Positions 24,601 through 35,805 of a stretch of DNA of 64,000 bases are shown here, piece by piece. The notes beneath the pieces are model-generated. The model made no database searches, was not told where the DNA came from, and was given only the letters and a program-made list of their open reading frames with translations. The position numbers and the translations under genes are program-made. Position 1 is the first letter of the stretch. The number at the start of each line of letters is the position of its first letter. This DNA comes from Calliphora vicina (lineage: Eukaryota > Arthropoda > Insecta > Diptera > Calliphoridae): the NCBI RefSeq assembly GCF_958450345.1, contig NC_088784.1, positions 78,393,747 to 78,457,746 on the forward strand, written 5' to 3'.

Positions 24601-24837
24601 AAACAAATTTCACGTCTGCGTTTATACGAATCTTCCACTTAAAATAGCACCAAGAACATTTGATCGCATAATTAAGGCAAACAACAAGAATAAGAAAAAA
24701 AACTTAATTACTTTCAAAAAATACCGTTAAGTTGTCTCTCATTAAAAAAGTTAAATTTTGCTTTTGGATGAGAACAACAAAGATATAACAAAAATATAGA
24801 AAAAAAATATGTGCGTTTATAGAAATATGCACCAGTG
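21612..24837 (-). mobile_element. Tc1-like transposon, interrupted by another element
   Basis: Ends CACTGGTGCATATT and its complement, TA on both sides (21610-21611, 24838-24839). The minus strand encodes a Tc1-family transposase in pieces: start MSKGTFLSDQEK near 24465, helix-turn-helix region (24353-24072, ending KKHHKENRLKFDK), FGGGSVMVWAAFS near 23930, FQQDNAAVHVS (23825-23780) and, beyond a 1.4-kb insertion, DWPACSPDLNPMENLW near 22330. The DNA-binding and DDE blocks are recognisable, but frameshifts and the insertion disable it. Confidence 0.85.
22342..23717. mobile_element. 1.4-kb TIR element inserted in the Tc1 transposase
   Basis: Roughly 31-bp inverted ends starting GTTCAAAGTATCACTTTTTC, flanked by TATA on both sides. 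It sits precisely between the D and E parts of the Tc1 catalytic domain. No transposase recognised inside; contains an inverted partial copy of the 14640-15035 repeat (22640-22830). The 60-codon ORF at 22827 has no support. Confidence 0.75.
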
Positions 24838-24849
24838 TATATAACAAAA

Positions 24850-25569
24850 CAAGTAAGAAAGTATGGTCGGTCAAGCCCGACCATATAATACCCTACACTA
24901 AGTAAAATAGCAAAAACATTTTTCTTTTAAAATTTCAATAATTTATATTTTTGAGTGATTTTCGGAAGTGGGCCTTATATGGGGGCTATGACCAATTATG
25001 GACCGATCACCATGAAATTAGGTCGTGTGATTTATGTCTATAATAATGTTAACTATGTTGAATTTTGTGTGTTTACCAACATTTTTAAGCGATTTATGCA
25101 CGTTAAAGTGATTTTCGGAAGCGGGTCTATATGGGAGCTATGACTAATTATGGACCGATCGTAACAAAATTTGGTGACATGAATTTTGTGTATATAAAAC
25201 TTATTTGGAGCGGAATTTGTGGAGATACATATATAAATTAAACATTTATGACGATAAAGTCCAATTTTGGGAGGACATTTGTATGGGGGCTAGGTGAAAT
25301 AATGGACCGATTTCAGCCAATTTTAATAGGCTTGGACCTTGAGCCGAAAAAATAATATGTACCAAATTTGATCGAAATATCTTGAAAATTGCGACCTGTA
25401 CTCTGCGCACAACATTTACATGGACAGCCAGCCAGCCAGCCGACCAGACGGACGGACGGACATCGCTTAATCGACTCAGAAAGTGATTCTAAGTCGATAA
25501 TATTTTTGGGCGTTACAAACATCTGCACAAAAGCATAATACCCTCCCCACTATGGTGGTGTAGGGTATA
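24850..25569 (-). mobile_element. R1-family repeat, copy 2 (inverse)
   Basis: Inverse complement of the R1 layout: CAAGTAAGAAAGTATGGTCG at the left edge and CACTATGGTGGTGTAGGGTATA at the right. Starts 11 bases past the Tc1 element. 25570-25870 beyond it is the AT-rich LRR3 3' flank. Confidence 0.8.
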
Positions 25570-25870
25570 AATATGAGTTAATTCTGTTTAAATATAAGCA
25601 TATGAATGAAGCAAAAGAATTAGATGTTGGGAATGGATTTATGGAATGAATGACATATAATTTTAAATCCGAATTAAAATTTTAGTGTACTAAGCTCAAA
25701 TTTAATTCCTATTAAACTATATAGAATTTCTTAAGAATCTATGGATGTTATCAAAGAATCAGAAGTGTTTCTGGTTATAGTCGTTCTAGAACTAATGATT
25801 TTGGAACAAGTTCTATAAGTTTTCTTGGTTATATTTGAATTATTCTTAATAAAACTTATACATATTTAAT

Positions 25871-28800
25871 TTAATTTATTGTTTCATAATGATCAATTGT
25901 TTGATAATCCGGATCGTTTTCTATAACATCCAAGTAATCCATATTTTGTGAGGAGTGTTGCGGCAATTGCCTACATCTGGTGACGGGAGACCAGGAAGAA
26001 ATATTAAATCTGTTGGGGATTCGTGTATCGGCTGGTATTGGTGGTAACATAGGAGCTCTGGCAATGGGTGCTGAATGCTCGGAAGAATAAACTGAACATT
26101 CGATATCACAATCACCTTCTTTTTGTATGGATGGTTTAGATTTTAAATAGAGGGAAGTTGTTTGAGGCAAAGGATTATGACTGCTTACATGCCTATACCT
26201 GGCCAGGGGAGAGCAGGAAGAAATATTAAATCTGTTGGAGCTTCCAGCATCGGCTGCTAGTGGTGGTAACTTAGGAGCTCTGGCAATGGGTACTGAATGC
26301 TCGGAAGAATAAACTGAACTTTCGATATCACAATCAACTGGCTTTTGTATAGATTTTAAATAGAGAGAAGTTGTTTGAGGATTATGACTGCAAAAAACAA
26401 AATAAATAATAATTTCAGTTGTTTAACCTTCGCTTTACCAAAGGTTTTTTATGTACTTGGTTTACCAATACCTACCCGGGTGACACTATACTTCTATAAA
26501 TATATGCGACGAACGAAATTTTAAAAAATTGAAAAAACCTTATAAAAAGTTTAAAATGGTTCTATTAAATTCTATAGAACTCTAGAATTTGTTCAGTGAG
26601 TACAAATTTCATTTAAATCGAAACAAAATTAAAAAAAATATTAAACCAATAAAATCGATGTGGTCACCCGGGTGGGTATTGGTAAAGCGAAGGTTAAAAT
26701 ATAATTAAAAACAAACCTTATAGTTTCACTACCACGGTATTTCTTAGATAATATAAGAATTTGCCGTGAATTATTATGGACTGGAAATATTCCGTTTTTG
26801 CCCTTCAAAAACCATTGGGGATGAGAACGCATAACAATGTAGACTACAAATATTGAAATAAAAAATAAAAGAAGTGCTACTGTTACATTGACCGCAATGA
26901 ACCAGACTTTGTCTGATGGTAGAAGCCATATGGTGTTTGCTTGTGCAGCCTCCAGGAAATGACTGCGACAATCAAAGGGCGATATTTTTTGCACCGATTC
27001 CATGACCAAACAAAAAACATAGGCGGTGATGGGTCCTAAATCATTTATATAGACAGAGGCCAAAATGTTTGATTTGGTTCTTGAGTTTGTTGCCACATAC
27101 ACACTCAGATAGTCGCTAGAGTTTGTGAAATAAATTATGGAATACATTTGCAGATCACCAGCTACTTCTTGTATATTGATTTTAAGGCTGTTGAAGGAGT
27201 GGCTAAGTATGACAAAACTGGATTTTGGTCTCGCAATAGCGATGTTAAAAGTATTTATTTTATCGTTACTCGAATAACATCTGATATTCGTAAGATCCAA
27301 GGGAGAGTTTGTGGTTCGTTGCGTTGTTGTGGTTGTATATGAAGGTGGCTGCACTGAAAAGGTGGTGAGTTTTTCTGTTGTTGTGGTAGAGCTAGAATCT
27401 TCAGTGGGGATAGTTTCTGTGATCCCAGTAGTGGTCATTTCAGTTGTGGTTGTAGTTGGCTGCACTGAAAAGGTGGTGGGTTTTTCTGTTGTTGTGGTAG
27501 TGCTGGAATTATCAGTAGGGATAGTTTCAATAATGCCAGTAGTGGTCATTTCAGTTGTAGTAATAATTGAGCTAGGACTAGTGCTACTAATCGGCGGTAT
27601 CTGGGAGAATGTTACACCATTAGTGCTTGTAGTTGTAATTATGGTTGTCGTCTCACTTTCACCGCATTCTTTTAGCACTAGTGACAATTCCATTAGCTGC
27701 CATTTCTCGGGGGTACTACATATTATGCCCTCAATTATTGGAACATCATATTGCATAAAATATTGCAACATTTCAGTGTCACACTCACAATACCATTCAT
27801 TTAAACTCAGATCCATATCTATGCTCGAAGTGGCAAACTTTTGTAGAAATTCAGAATCCAATGTTTGTAAATGATTGAAACGTAAATCAAGATATTTTAA
27901 GCTACTTGAAATCAAATCAAATGTTGCTGATGTAATAGTTAGCAAATTGCAATTATATAAAATCAAAGATTCCAGAGATTCAAAGGGTTGGAATGTATTT
28001 GAGTTTAAGGCTCCCAAAAGGTTAGTATTACTAAGATCCAAATACGTTAACGAAATCAATAACAATCCCTGCCACCATTCCAAGGGATCCATAACACTAC
28101 TACCATTTATCGAAGGCTGCATTATAGACTTTTTAAGACTCTTCTCCAAGGGCCCAAAAAATCCCTCACCTTTGAATAGCTCGCTCAAGGGAGATTGCAC
28201 AAATTCAAAATGCAACAAATTTGTTAATCCCTCAAAACTAGCATACTTTAAACTGGTTAACTGATTATTTCTCAATATCAAGGTTTGTAAATTTCGCACA
28301 TTATAAGTCTTAAAAGCTGCATCATTAATTATTTTCAAGTTGCATTCGCTTATGGAAAGATATCCGAGTGAGAAAGAACCATAAAAGAATGACTGCAGTA
28401 AAGTGCCAAAGTTAAATTCACATTTCTCCACCATTAAATTTAAATTGGCACCTGGGCATTTATATTGAAATTCATTTAAATTTTCATCAATATAACTGAC
28501 ACTGCCATCTGAGCAATATAAAGTGCAATTATCTTTGTATTCTTTACATTTGATGGCACTGGCTAAAGAGGCTTTCGGAACTTCTGTGAGAATTGATGAG
28601 TTGTTTTGTTTTTCCATATCATCTTCCTCTCTTTCATTTTCTTTCAATTCCATTATTTCCAGATTATTATTTCTAATTTGTTTTACTTTTTCTGTAAAAA
28701 TTCCATGTGTCCCATCTGTGTTGATGTTGGTTATTGTTGCCATAGGTTTCATAGTTGCTGTTAAAGTGTCCTTTTCCAATATTGTTTTTTTGGTATTTGA

Positions 28801-31800
28801 GTTAAAGTGTTTTGATTTCATTGAACTTAAATTACCTAGAGAATTAGTATCAAAGTCTTCAATCTTATTAATAGCATTATTTAAGGAAACGTTATAAATA
28901 TCTTTTGAAAAATTTATTAGAATGCACAGTAAAATGAAGGCAATTAAGGCTGGAACGATGATATATTTTAAATATCTGAAATAGAAAAGTTATTTGTGTT
29001 AAAAAAATTATAAGATCATTTTAAAATCAAAATTGTAAAAACTAGAGATACGTAAACATCAGTCAGAATAAAAAATTCATAATGGTTTTCGCCATATCCG
29101 AGTTCAATGAAATGTATCAAAGATATTGTATATCATGAATTCCACCAAAGAACACAGAGAAACACACAAATTTTTGAACTTAGGTCTTCCGATTTTTACC
29201 ATATTCTGTGCACACATACCCTTTGGAATCCTTTGGACATTATTATTATACCCTACACCACCATAGTGGGGAGGGTATAATGCGTTTGTGCAGATGTTTG
29301 TAACGCACAAAAATATTAGTCTAACACCCACCTTATAGTATACCGATCGACTTAGAATCACTTTCTGAGTCGATTAAACCTTGTGCGCAGAGTACAGGTC
29401 GCAATTTTGAAGATATTTCGATGAAATTTGGTACATATTATTTTTTCGGCTCAAGGACCAAGCCTATTGAAACTGGCTGAAATCCGTCCATTATTTCCCC
29501 TAGCCCCCATACAAATGTCCTCCACAAATGTATCTCCACAAATTCCGCTCTAAATAAGTTTTATATACACAAAATTCATGTCACCAAATTTTGTTACGAT
29601 CGGTCCATAATTAGTCATAGCTCCCATATAGACCCGCTTCCGAAAATCGCTTTAACGTTAAAATGTTTGTATACACACAAAATTCAACATAGTAAACTTT
29701 AATATATATACATAAATCACACGACCTAATTTCATGGTGATCGGCCCATAATTGGTCATAGCCCCCATATAAGGCCCACTTCCGAAAATCACTCAAAAAT
29801 ATAAATTATTGAAATTTTAAAAGAAAAATGTTTTTGCTCTTTTACTTAGTGTAGGGTATTGTATGGTCGGGCTTGTCCGAACATACTTCCTTACTTGTTT
29901 TTATTATTTTCAATTTCCAAAAATTCGCGATTTTATTCACGATTTAATATTTTTTTAAATCAAGAAGATTTAGATAGGCTTTAAATAGTCGAGACACAGT
30001 ACCTTTTTATACCCTTCACCATGAGTGGCAATGGTATATATAAGTTTGTCATTCCGTTTGTAATTTCTACATTTATCTTTTGCGACACCACAAAGTATAT
30101 AAATTCTGGATCGTTATATATAGCGAAGTCGATATAGCCATGTCCGTCTTCCGGCTCGGTTTCTATTTAAAATCGTCAAACAAATGACTGAGATGTAAGG
30201 AAAAATCCGGTACAACCTCTATTTTTGACGTACCTATATCTGTATTACTAAGTCATTATTATAGACAATATGGATATCTAATGATAGATATTTCAAAGTC
30301 CATTACAACGATGTATATAAGATTATAGTAAGTTGGACCTACAATGGGTCAAAATCGGGACAAATTTTAACCCGAATTTTTTTTTCATAAAATTTTTTTT
30401 TTTCATAATTAAAAAAAAAAAATTTCAAAGAAATAATTTGAAAAAAAATGGTTTAAAAAAAAAATTGAAAAAAAAAAATTTTTAAGAAAAATTTTAAAAA
30501 ATTAATTTTGTTTAAATAAAAATATTTAAAAAAAATTATTTTGTTATTTTTTCAAAAGTTAAAATCGCGAATAAAATCGAGATTTTTCGAAATGACCGTT
30601 TTCTATCTTTCTGGCAACATATGTAACAGATGTAATGAAAAATCCGGGACAACCTCTATTTTTTCCCTATTTTTGACGTACCTATATCTGGATTACAAAG
30701 TCATTAATGTAGACAATATGGATATCTAATGATTGATATTTCAAAGTCCATTGCAACGATGTATATAAGATTATAGTAGGTTGGACCTAGAATGGGTCAA
30801 ACAATTTTTACCCGAATTTTTTTTTCATAAAAATAGAAAGAAAGAAATAATTTGAAAAAAATGGTTTTAAAAAAAATTTGGAAAATTTTTTTTTTTTTTA
30901 AATTTTTTTAAAAAAAAATTTTAAAAAATTAATTTTGTTTAAATAAAAATATTTAAAAAAAATTATTTTGTTATTTTTTCAAAAGTTAAAATCGCGAATA
31001 AAATCGAGATTTTTCGAAATGACCGTTTTCTATCTTTCTGGCAACATATGGATTCCTAGCCAAAGGAACTGCTCATCTTTTGAGGCCAACAAAGAATCAA
31101 TGCAATATCGAAAAACCTGTTTCAATGTGAGGCATATCCGAGAGAGAGCATAATGCAGCGATCGAAACAAATAGTAGTGGGACAGGCCACAGTCTGGACT
31201 ATAAACTTCCCAACCACTTCATTCTAAATACTTTTTAACAGTTATTGCAACATGTGGCCAAGCGTTATCATGATGGAATATTACGATTTCATGTGTGGCC
31301 TGCTCGCTTCAAACGAAGTTCTTTCGCTAAGGGTTCCCTATGATGTTCTGATCAGATAGATCAGATAATTACCTTAGCGCCATGGATATTTGGTATTGGT
31401 ATCGATTCGACAGGTTGGCTGGGCTTCACATACGATCGCTTGACTCTTCGGGTTATCGTAATGGATCTATTTTTCATCGCAAGTAAAGACTAATTTCGGA
31501 CATGAAAAATCGTCTTTCAAGGTCTCTCGGCTTCAATTCGTATGGTACCCAATTTCCCTGCTTTTGGATGAATTCTGCTACTCACAAACTTTTTGAAATT
31601 TCAGATTGATTAGATCCCAATGATTTTAGAATCTTCAAGGAATGATGCCTCCTGTTCTTGGTCTTCAGACTTTTTTGGCTGGCCTGGGCGATCTTTGTCT
31701 TCCGTGTCAAATTTACCTTTTCTGAATCGCAAAAATCATCTCATCTCTCGTAGAAACCGATGGACCACATTCACCATAAGCTTTGGTAAGCTTCAGCTGC

Positions 31801-32851
31801 ACTTTTTTTCAAATTAAAGAAGTAAAGCAAAACTTCCCGCATATGATGATTTGTTGGCACAACATTCGACATTTTCGGAACAAAAAAAAAACTTAGTTTT
31901 TTTTACACTGTTCAATAACTAAGTGAGAATAAATGATAGATATGTACCCTTCAAAATGATGTATAAGTTATTAAAAACAAAAAACGACTTCAAGACATAC
32001 TCCATATATTGCAAATCCCGCATTTTTAAGACATACACCACCCAATAAAATAAGATTTGTTTGTTTAAATAGCTGAAAGGTCAATTGTAGAGGTACAGAT
32101 TTCAAAGGCATAAATTTTAAAAACCGAGATTTTTAAATGTCTTAAAAATTTTTCATTAATCCTCGACCATGTTTGTGAAGAATTATCAAGTGAAATCTCA
32201 TTTAATTTAGGAGTCATGACCTAAAATGGATTCTAAATGTAGTTTTTCCTATAAATTCATATGACAAACTTAATCCATTGCAAAGTAAACGGAAAATGAA
32301 TTTGAATTTTCTAAAAAGTTAATCCGATTGATATGAAGTGGTAGATATCATTGGAGTTGGAGATGTCAAATGCCACTGTTATCAGCTTTTAGATGAATAC
32401 TCCCACATATGAATCTAAATTTAGACATTTCGAAACAAATTGAACAATATTCAGTCATAATAGGCATTCATTTCGTTTTTAATAAATAGGTTGAAATTTC
32501 TTTATTTGTAATAATTGAAAGAACACATTGAACAAGTAATTTAAATACTTAGCAGACTATGCCTTACAGTCTGCTATTGTTATTTCGGTATAGTATTCTT
32601 CAGTTGAACCAGATTTCTATTTCCCGAATTCTATATTTCAAAAGGTGATCGTACAGTTATTGTTTTTTATTTGACTTAAAAAAACTATAATTTTTATAAA
32701 TAATCCACTTTTAGGCATTATATACTTTCAAGTGCTACTACCTCACAAATCATAATACTCACTTGCACTTTTTTGTCCCATACAATCTGTCACGTTTTCG
32801 CTGACCTCCCTTATTTTTGTGCAAAACAATTCTATCATGTTTTTTCAACAT
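25871..32851 (-). CDS. LRR3: LRR receptor with two membrane segments, ITAM-like tail
   Basis: Exons (minus strand) 32851-32763, 28975-26717 and 26387-25871 join in phase 2/2 into 954 residues. Exon 1 encodes a basic start (MLKKHDRIVLHKNKGG...), donor GTGAGT. Exon 2 opens with the anchor YLKYIIVPALIAFILLCILI (residues 31-50), then a linker to about residue 170, a Cys-rich N-cap, LRRs (LQTLILRNNQLTSL, LTYLDLSNTNL, LKYLDLRFNHLQTLD), C-cap (NEWYCECDTE), a Thr-rich stalk with a 37-residue tandem repeat, the AYVFCLV...SPFDC domain, a second helix (about 720-745) and FLKGK. Exon 3 is a tail with a 69-residue internal duplication, ending YLDV...YQTI..YETI. LRR3 runs opposite to its paralogs. No named ortholog recognised; signalling role inferred. 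Confidence 0.87.
26180..26387 (-). repeat. 207-bp tandem duplication in the LRR3 last exon
   Basis: Codons from SHNP(LP)QTTSLYLKS through RFNISSxSP occur twice, 207 bp (69 codons) apart. The join (26180-26189) reads GTAAGC directly followed by AGTCATAATCC, fusing a donor-like and an acceptor-like sequence; the true acceptor at 26388 has the same GCAG|TCATAATCC context. The frame is unaffected. Confidence 0.85.
27347..27568 (-). repeat. 111-bp tandem repeat coding the LRR3 Thr stalk
   Basis: Two units of 111 bp (37 codons) encode Thr-rich stalk containing ETIPT and TTFSVQP. High similarity suggests recent expansion. Such stalks are commonly O-glycosylated spacers. Confidence 0.8.
29247..29900 (+). 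mobile_element. R1-family repeat, copy 3
   Basis: TATACCCTACACCACCATAG start, GATCGGTCCATAATTAGTCA blocks, end GGTCGGGCTTGTCC and CCTTACTTGTTTT. The GTCCGTC run is deleted relative to other copies. Confidence 0.8.
30006..30962 (+). mobile_element. R2-family repeat with a 427-bp tandem duplication
   Basis: R2 starts TATACCCTTCACC at 30006. The block starting TTTTTCAAAAGTTAAAATCG occurs at about 30547 and again 427 bp later at 30974; in each copy the mariner 3' end (ACCGTTTTCTATCTTTCTGG) follows, so the duplication includes the R2/mariner junction. Confidence 0.7.
30963..32040 (-). mobile_element. Mariner copy 1, inactive
   Basis: The minus strand gives mariner transposase fragments: near-start NHHMREVLLYFFNLKKSAAE (about 31840), GQPKKSEDQEQEASF (about 31660), the YELKPRD-equivalent region near 31530 and MLPER at the 3' end (about 31045). 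Stops and shifts throughout. The outer end CCCGCATTTTTAAGAC near 32028 matches the TIR of the copy at 48817-49749. Confidence 0.8.
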
Positions 32852-32859
32852 TTTTCCAT
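32845..32859 (-). promoter_or_regulatory. Upstream ORF overlapping the LRR3 start codon
   Basis: ATG GAA AAA TGT TGA begins 8 bases before the LRR3 ATG in another frame, and its stop overlaps the first codons of LRR3. Such a short overlapping uORF could reduce or reset initiation. The transcript start is unknown, so its presence in mRNA is assumed. Confidence 0.45.
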
Positions 32860-33000
32860 TAAGAAAATTGTGTAAAACAATGTTTTCTGAATTTGTAGTT
32901 TTTCTCCACTTCAGCACAGTTTGACGATTTCGATACAACTATTTTCATTTAATTTGATAAATAATCAATTAATTTAATCGAAGCGTAGCGACATGATACG

Positions 33001-33025
33001 CATATTATTTATCAGTATTGATATT
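33001..33025 (-). promoter_or_regulatory. Candidate GATA-type promoter site, LRR3
   Basis: On the minus strand ACTGATAAATAATATG lies about 160 bases before the start codon and resembles the GATAAAATAATR motif upstream of LRR2 and LRR4. Confidence 0.3.
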
Positions 33026-33294
33026 AAGTGTCACGATTATACTGATGTCCATTTAAGCTAAATAATTCAATTAGGATGGTTTGTAAAATACGTTGCCAAC
33101 AGACTACGAGGGTTATGTGATAAGCATTGAATTTAGTATAATGTGGGTGTTTCCATACTTTATTAGGAATTATTTAAGAATTGTTAATATCAGTAGTCTA
33201 AAAAAATAACATAATTTTTTCTGGTACTTTTCTATATATCTATTATAATGAACCTAGAAACCTGAATTTTGAAAATATTATGTTGAATTGTAGG

Positions 33295-33568
33295 CCCAAC
33301 TTACTATGGTCATTGCAAAGGTCTTTGAAATGTCTGTCATTATATGTTCATATTTTCTATATTAATGACTTAGTAATCAAGATACATATATGTAGGTAAA
33401 AAAATAGTTCAAAAATCGACAGACAGATGGACATGGCTTAATCGACTCCTCTATCTATGAGGATCCAGAATATATATACTTTATATAGTCGGAAATGAAA
33501 AATGTAGAAATTACAAACGGAATAACAAACTTATATATACCCTTCTCAGGAAGGTGAAGGGTATAAAA
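33295..33568 (-). mobile_element. R2-family fragment (inverse)
   Basis: Inverse R2 5' part: CCAACTTACTATGG block to GGTGAAGGGTATA. It abuts the truncated 5' end of the next mariner copy. Confidence 0.7.
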
Positions 33569-33584
33569 AGAGCCGCTGGAGTAC

Positions 33585-35650
33585 ACCGATTGCTCACCAA
33601 AACTTATGGTAAATGTGTTCCATCGGCTTCATGGTTTGTTGGGTTCGACGAGATATGGTTTGTTCGGTTCAGAAGTGGTGATTTTGACATGTAAGACAAC
33701 GCTCGCCCAGGCCAGCCAAAAAAAGTTTGAAGATCAAGAATTGGAGGCATTACTCCATGTAGATTGTTGTGAAACTCAACAGGAGCTTACAAAATAAAAA
33801 GTTTTGCGAGCAGCAGTATTCATCCAAAAGCAGGGAGAGTGTTTACCATACGAATTGAAGCCGAGAGACCTTGAAAGATGGTACACGATGTTTGAACGCA
33901 ATAAAAGAAAATCGTTTTTGCATCGAATCATTACTTGTGATGAAAAATAGATCCATTACGATAATCCGAAGAGTGATAGATCGTATGTAAAGCCCGGCTA
34001 ACCAAGAGTCCTTTCTATTACGAGCAGCAGAAATCTGGCCAGACTATCACAGGGAACCTGTACCGAACGCAACTGATTCATTTGAAGCGATAATTGGCCG
34101 AAAAACGACCAGAATGTATTCGGCCAGGGGCCTATTTCACTAAGCTACAAGTTCACAATTACAAGTGTTTTTGCCTGTAAAATTGTGTACTTGTGAATAA
34201 TTGTGTTTCATCAAAATACAATTACAAGTTAGTAGCTACAAGTGAATTTTACAAGTCACAAGTCTACAAGTCATACTTCTACAAGTGGTTTTGTTTCACT
34301 AAACTAAATTTGCAGAAAAAAGGCTTAGGGTCGACGGCGACCCTCAGAAAAATTTTACAAGTTACAAGTGAATGATAAATTGAAATAAAATTAGATTTTT
34401 AACTATTTTTTAATAAAAATTAGTTAAAATAAACACAAAATCCAAAAATTTTAATATTAATTATCATTTGTTTACCTTAATATAGAAAGGCCCTATATAT
34501 TATGTCGAGATTTTTTTTGCTAAATATGATACAATATGTGTGGACCATTTATCGAAATAATCGAAAATATGGGATTATAAAAAAACACGAGTTAGGTCCT
34601 TTCTTAATGTTAAAGTAACGATTTATTTATTTTTTTATTTTTAAATAGGTTTCATATATACAGAAGTCATGCCACCTAATTTTAAGGCGATTGGTGTAGG
34701 GTATCATATGGTCGGGCTTGACCGACTACACTTTCTTATTTGTTTTTTTTTTGCTTTTGGGAATAGCCACTTTGGAAATCTAAACATATATCTTCCCCGC
34801 AATAAAACAATAGTGTATAAGCATATACACCATTATTTTTATTGCATAATAAGAATCTACATAACTTATTCTATATGAGGTCAAAATTTGGTGAAATTCA
34901 CTTCCACAAAGTGGGTCAATAGATCAACTAACACCAAAAATTTTAAACTCAATTATTTCGAAATGGTAAACAAATTATACACTATTGTTTTATTAAGGGG
35001 ACGATATAGACAATTCTAAATTAGTACCCTTAATTGCAAAATAATTTATTTTTATCAGTCCCCGCACATTTTTTATTTATTTTTATTTATTTAATATCAA
35101 TACAAAGAAGCCTTCGGCCAAAAATTACATATTAAAATATTGCTTTTTTATAGGATATTTTAGCATTTTGAATAATAATAACTTGTAATTGTAGAAATTG
35201 TAGTGCAAAAAGCTACAAGTGTTGTGAAATTTTTAATGAAACACAATTCATCAGCACTTGTAAGAATTAGACTTGTAATTGTAACTTGTAAACTTGTAGA
35301 ATTGTAGTTTAGTGAAATAAGCCCCAGATATAAAACCATAATATTAAATCATGACAATGCTCGGGGTCACATTATGCAATACCTGTTAATAACTATTTAG
35401 AATGAAGTGGTTGGAAAGTTTTGCCTCACCCGTCTTATAGTCGAGACCTTGCCCCGTCCGACTAATATTTGTTTTGATCGATGTAGAACGCTCTCTCTGG
35501 GATACGCGTCACTTTGGAGCAGAGTATTCGAAATTGGCTTGATTCGTTCTTGGCATCGAATGATGAGCAGTTCTTTTGGATCGAAATCCATATGTTGCCA
35601 GAAAGATGGGAAAATATCATCGTTTACAATGTGGTTTAGAAAAGTTTTTT
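33585..35650 (+). mobile_element. Mariner copy 2, split by a 1.2-kb element
   Basis: Transposase blocks on the plus strand: KKFEDQELEALL (33723), IQKQGE (33818) then YELKPRDLER, RKSFLHRI, IHYDNPK (33953), then after the insert YKTIILNHDNARGHIMQYL (35328-35390) and MLPER (35590). The catalytic DN of HDNARGH is present, but frameshifts and stops (KLFW-type breaks near 33795 and 33949) disable it. Confidence 0.85.
34128..35325. mobile_element. 1.2-kb TIR element with ACAAGT-rich ends, in mariner
   Basis: Ends GGGCCTATTTCACTAAGCTA and, inverted, GGGGCTTATTTCACTAAACT. Subterminal regions repeat TACAAGT/ACTTGTA many times. AG flanks both sides (34126-34127, 35326-35327), and removing the insert plus one AG restores the mariner frame. 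An R1 tail fragment (34650-34744) is nested inside. No transposase seen; superfamily not assigned. Confidence 0.75.
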
Positions 35651-35805
35651 TTTTTGTAAATAATTCGGTATATATATTCGGGGACTATTTAGGAGATATT
35701 GTTTCAAAATTGGTTGGAGCTAAGGTATTTTCGAGTGTATTTGCAGTTGTTAAACTTCCTAGGGCTAGTGCGTTGCCCCTCAAAGTTGGTCAACTCGGGT
35801 GCATT

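Larger units (their letters stand above)
28976..32762 (-). other. LRR3 intron 1 (3.8 kb), repeat-filled
   Basis: Minus-strand donor GTGAGT at 32762 and acceptor TATTTCAG at 28976. It contains R1 (29247-29900), R2 with a duplicated mariner junction (30006-30962) and a mariner (30963-32040). 32040-32760 shows nothing recognisable beyond a small hairpin (AGCAGACT...AGTCTGCT, 32551-32576). Confidence 0.75.

Noticed and set aside
27311..28264. Plus-strand ORFs of 187 and 129 codons antisense to LRR3
   Set aside because: Val-rich translation is the mirror of the Thr stalk; they overlap a gene with consistent domains and splicing.
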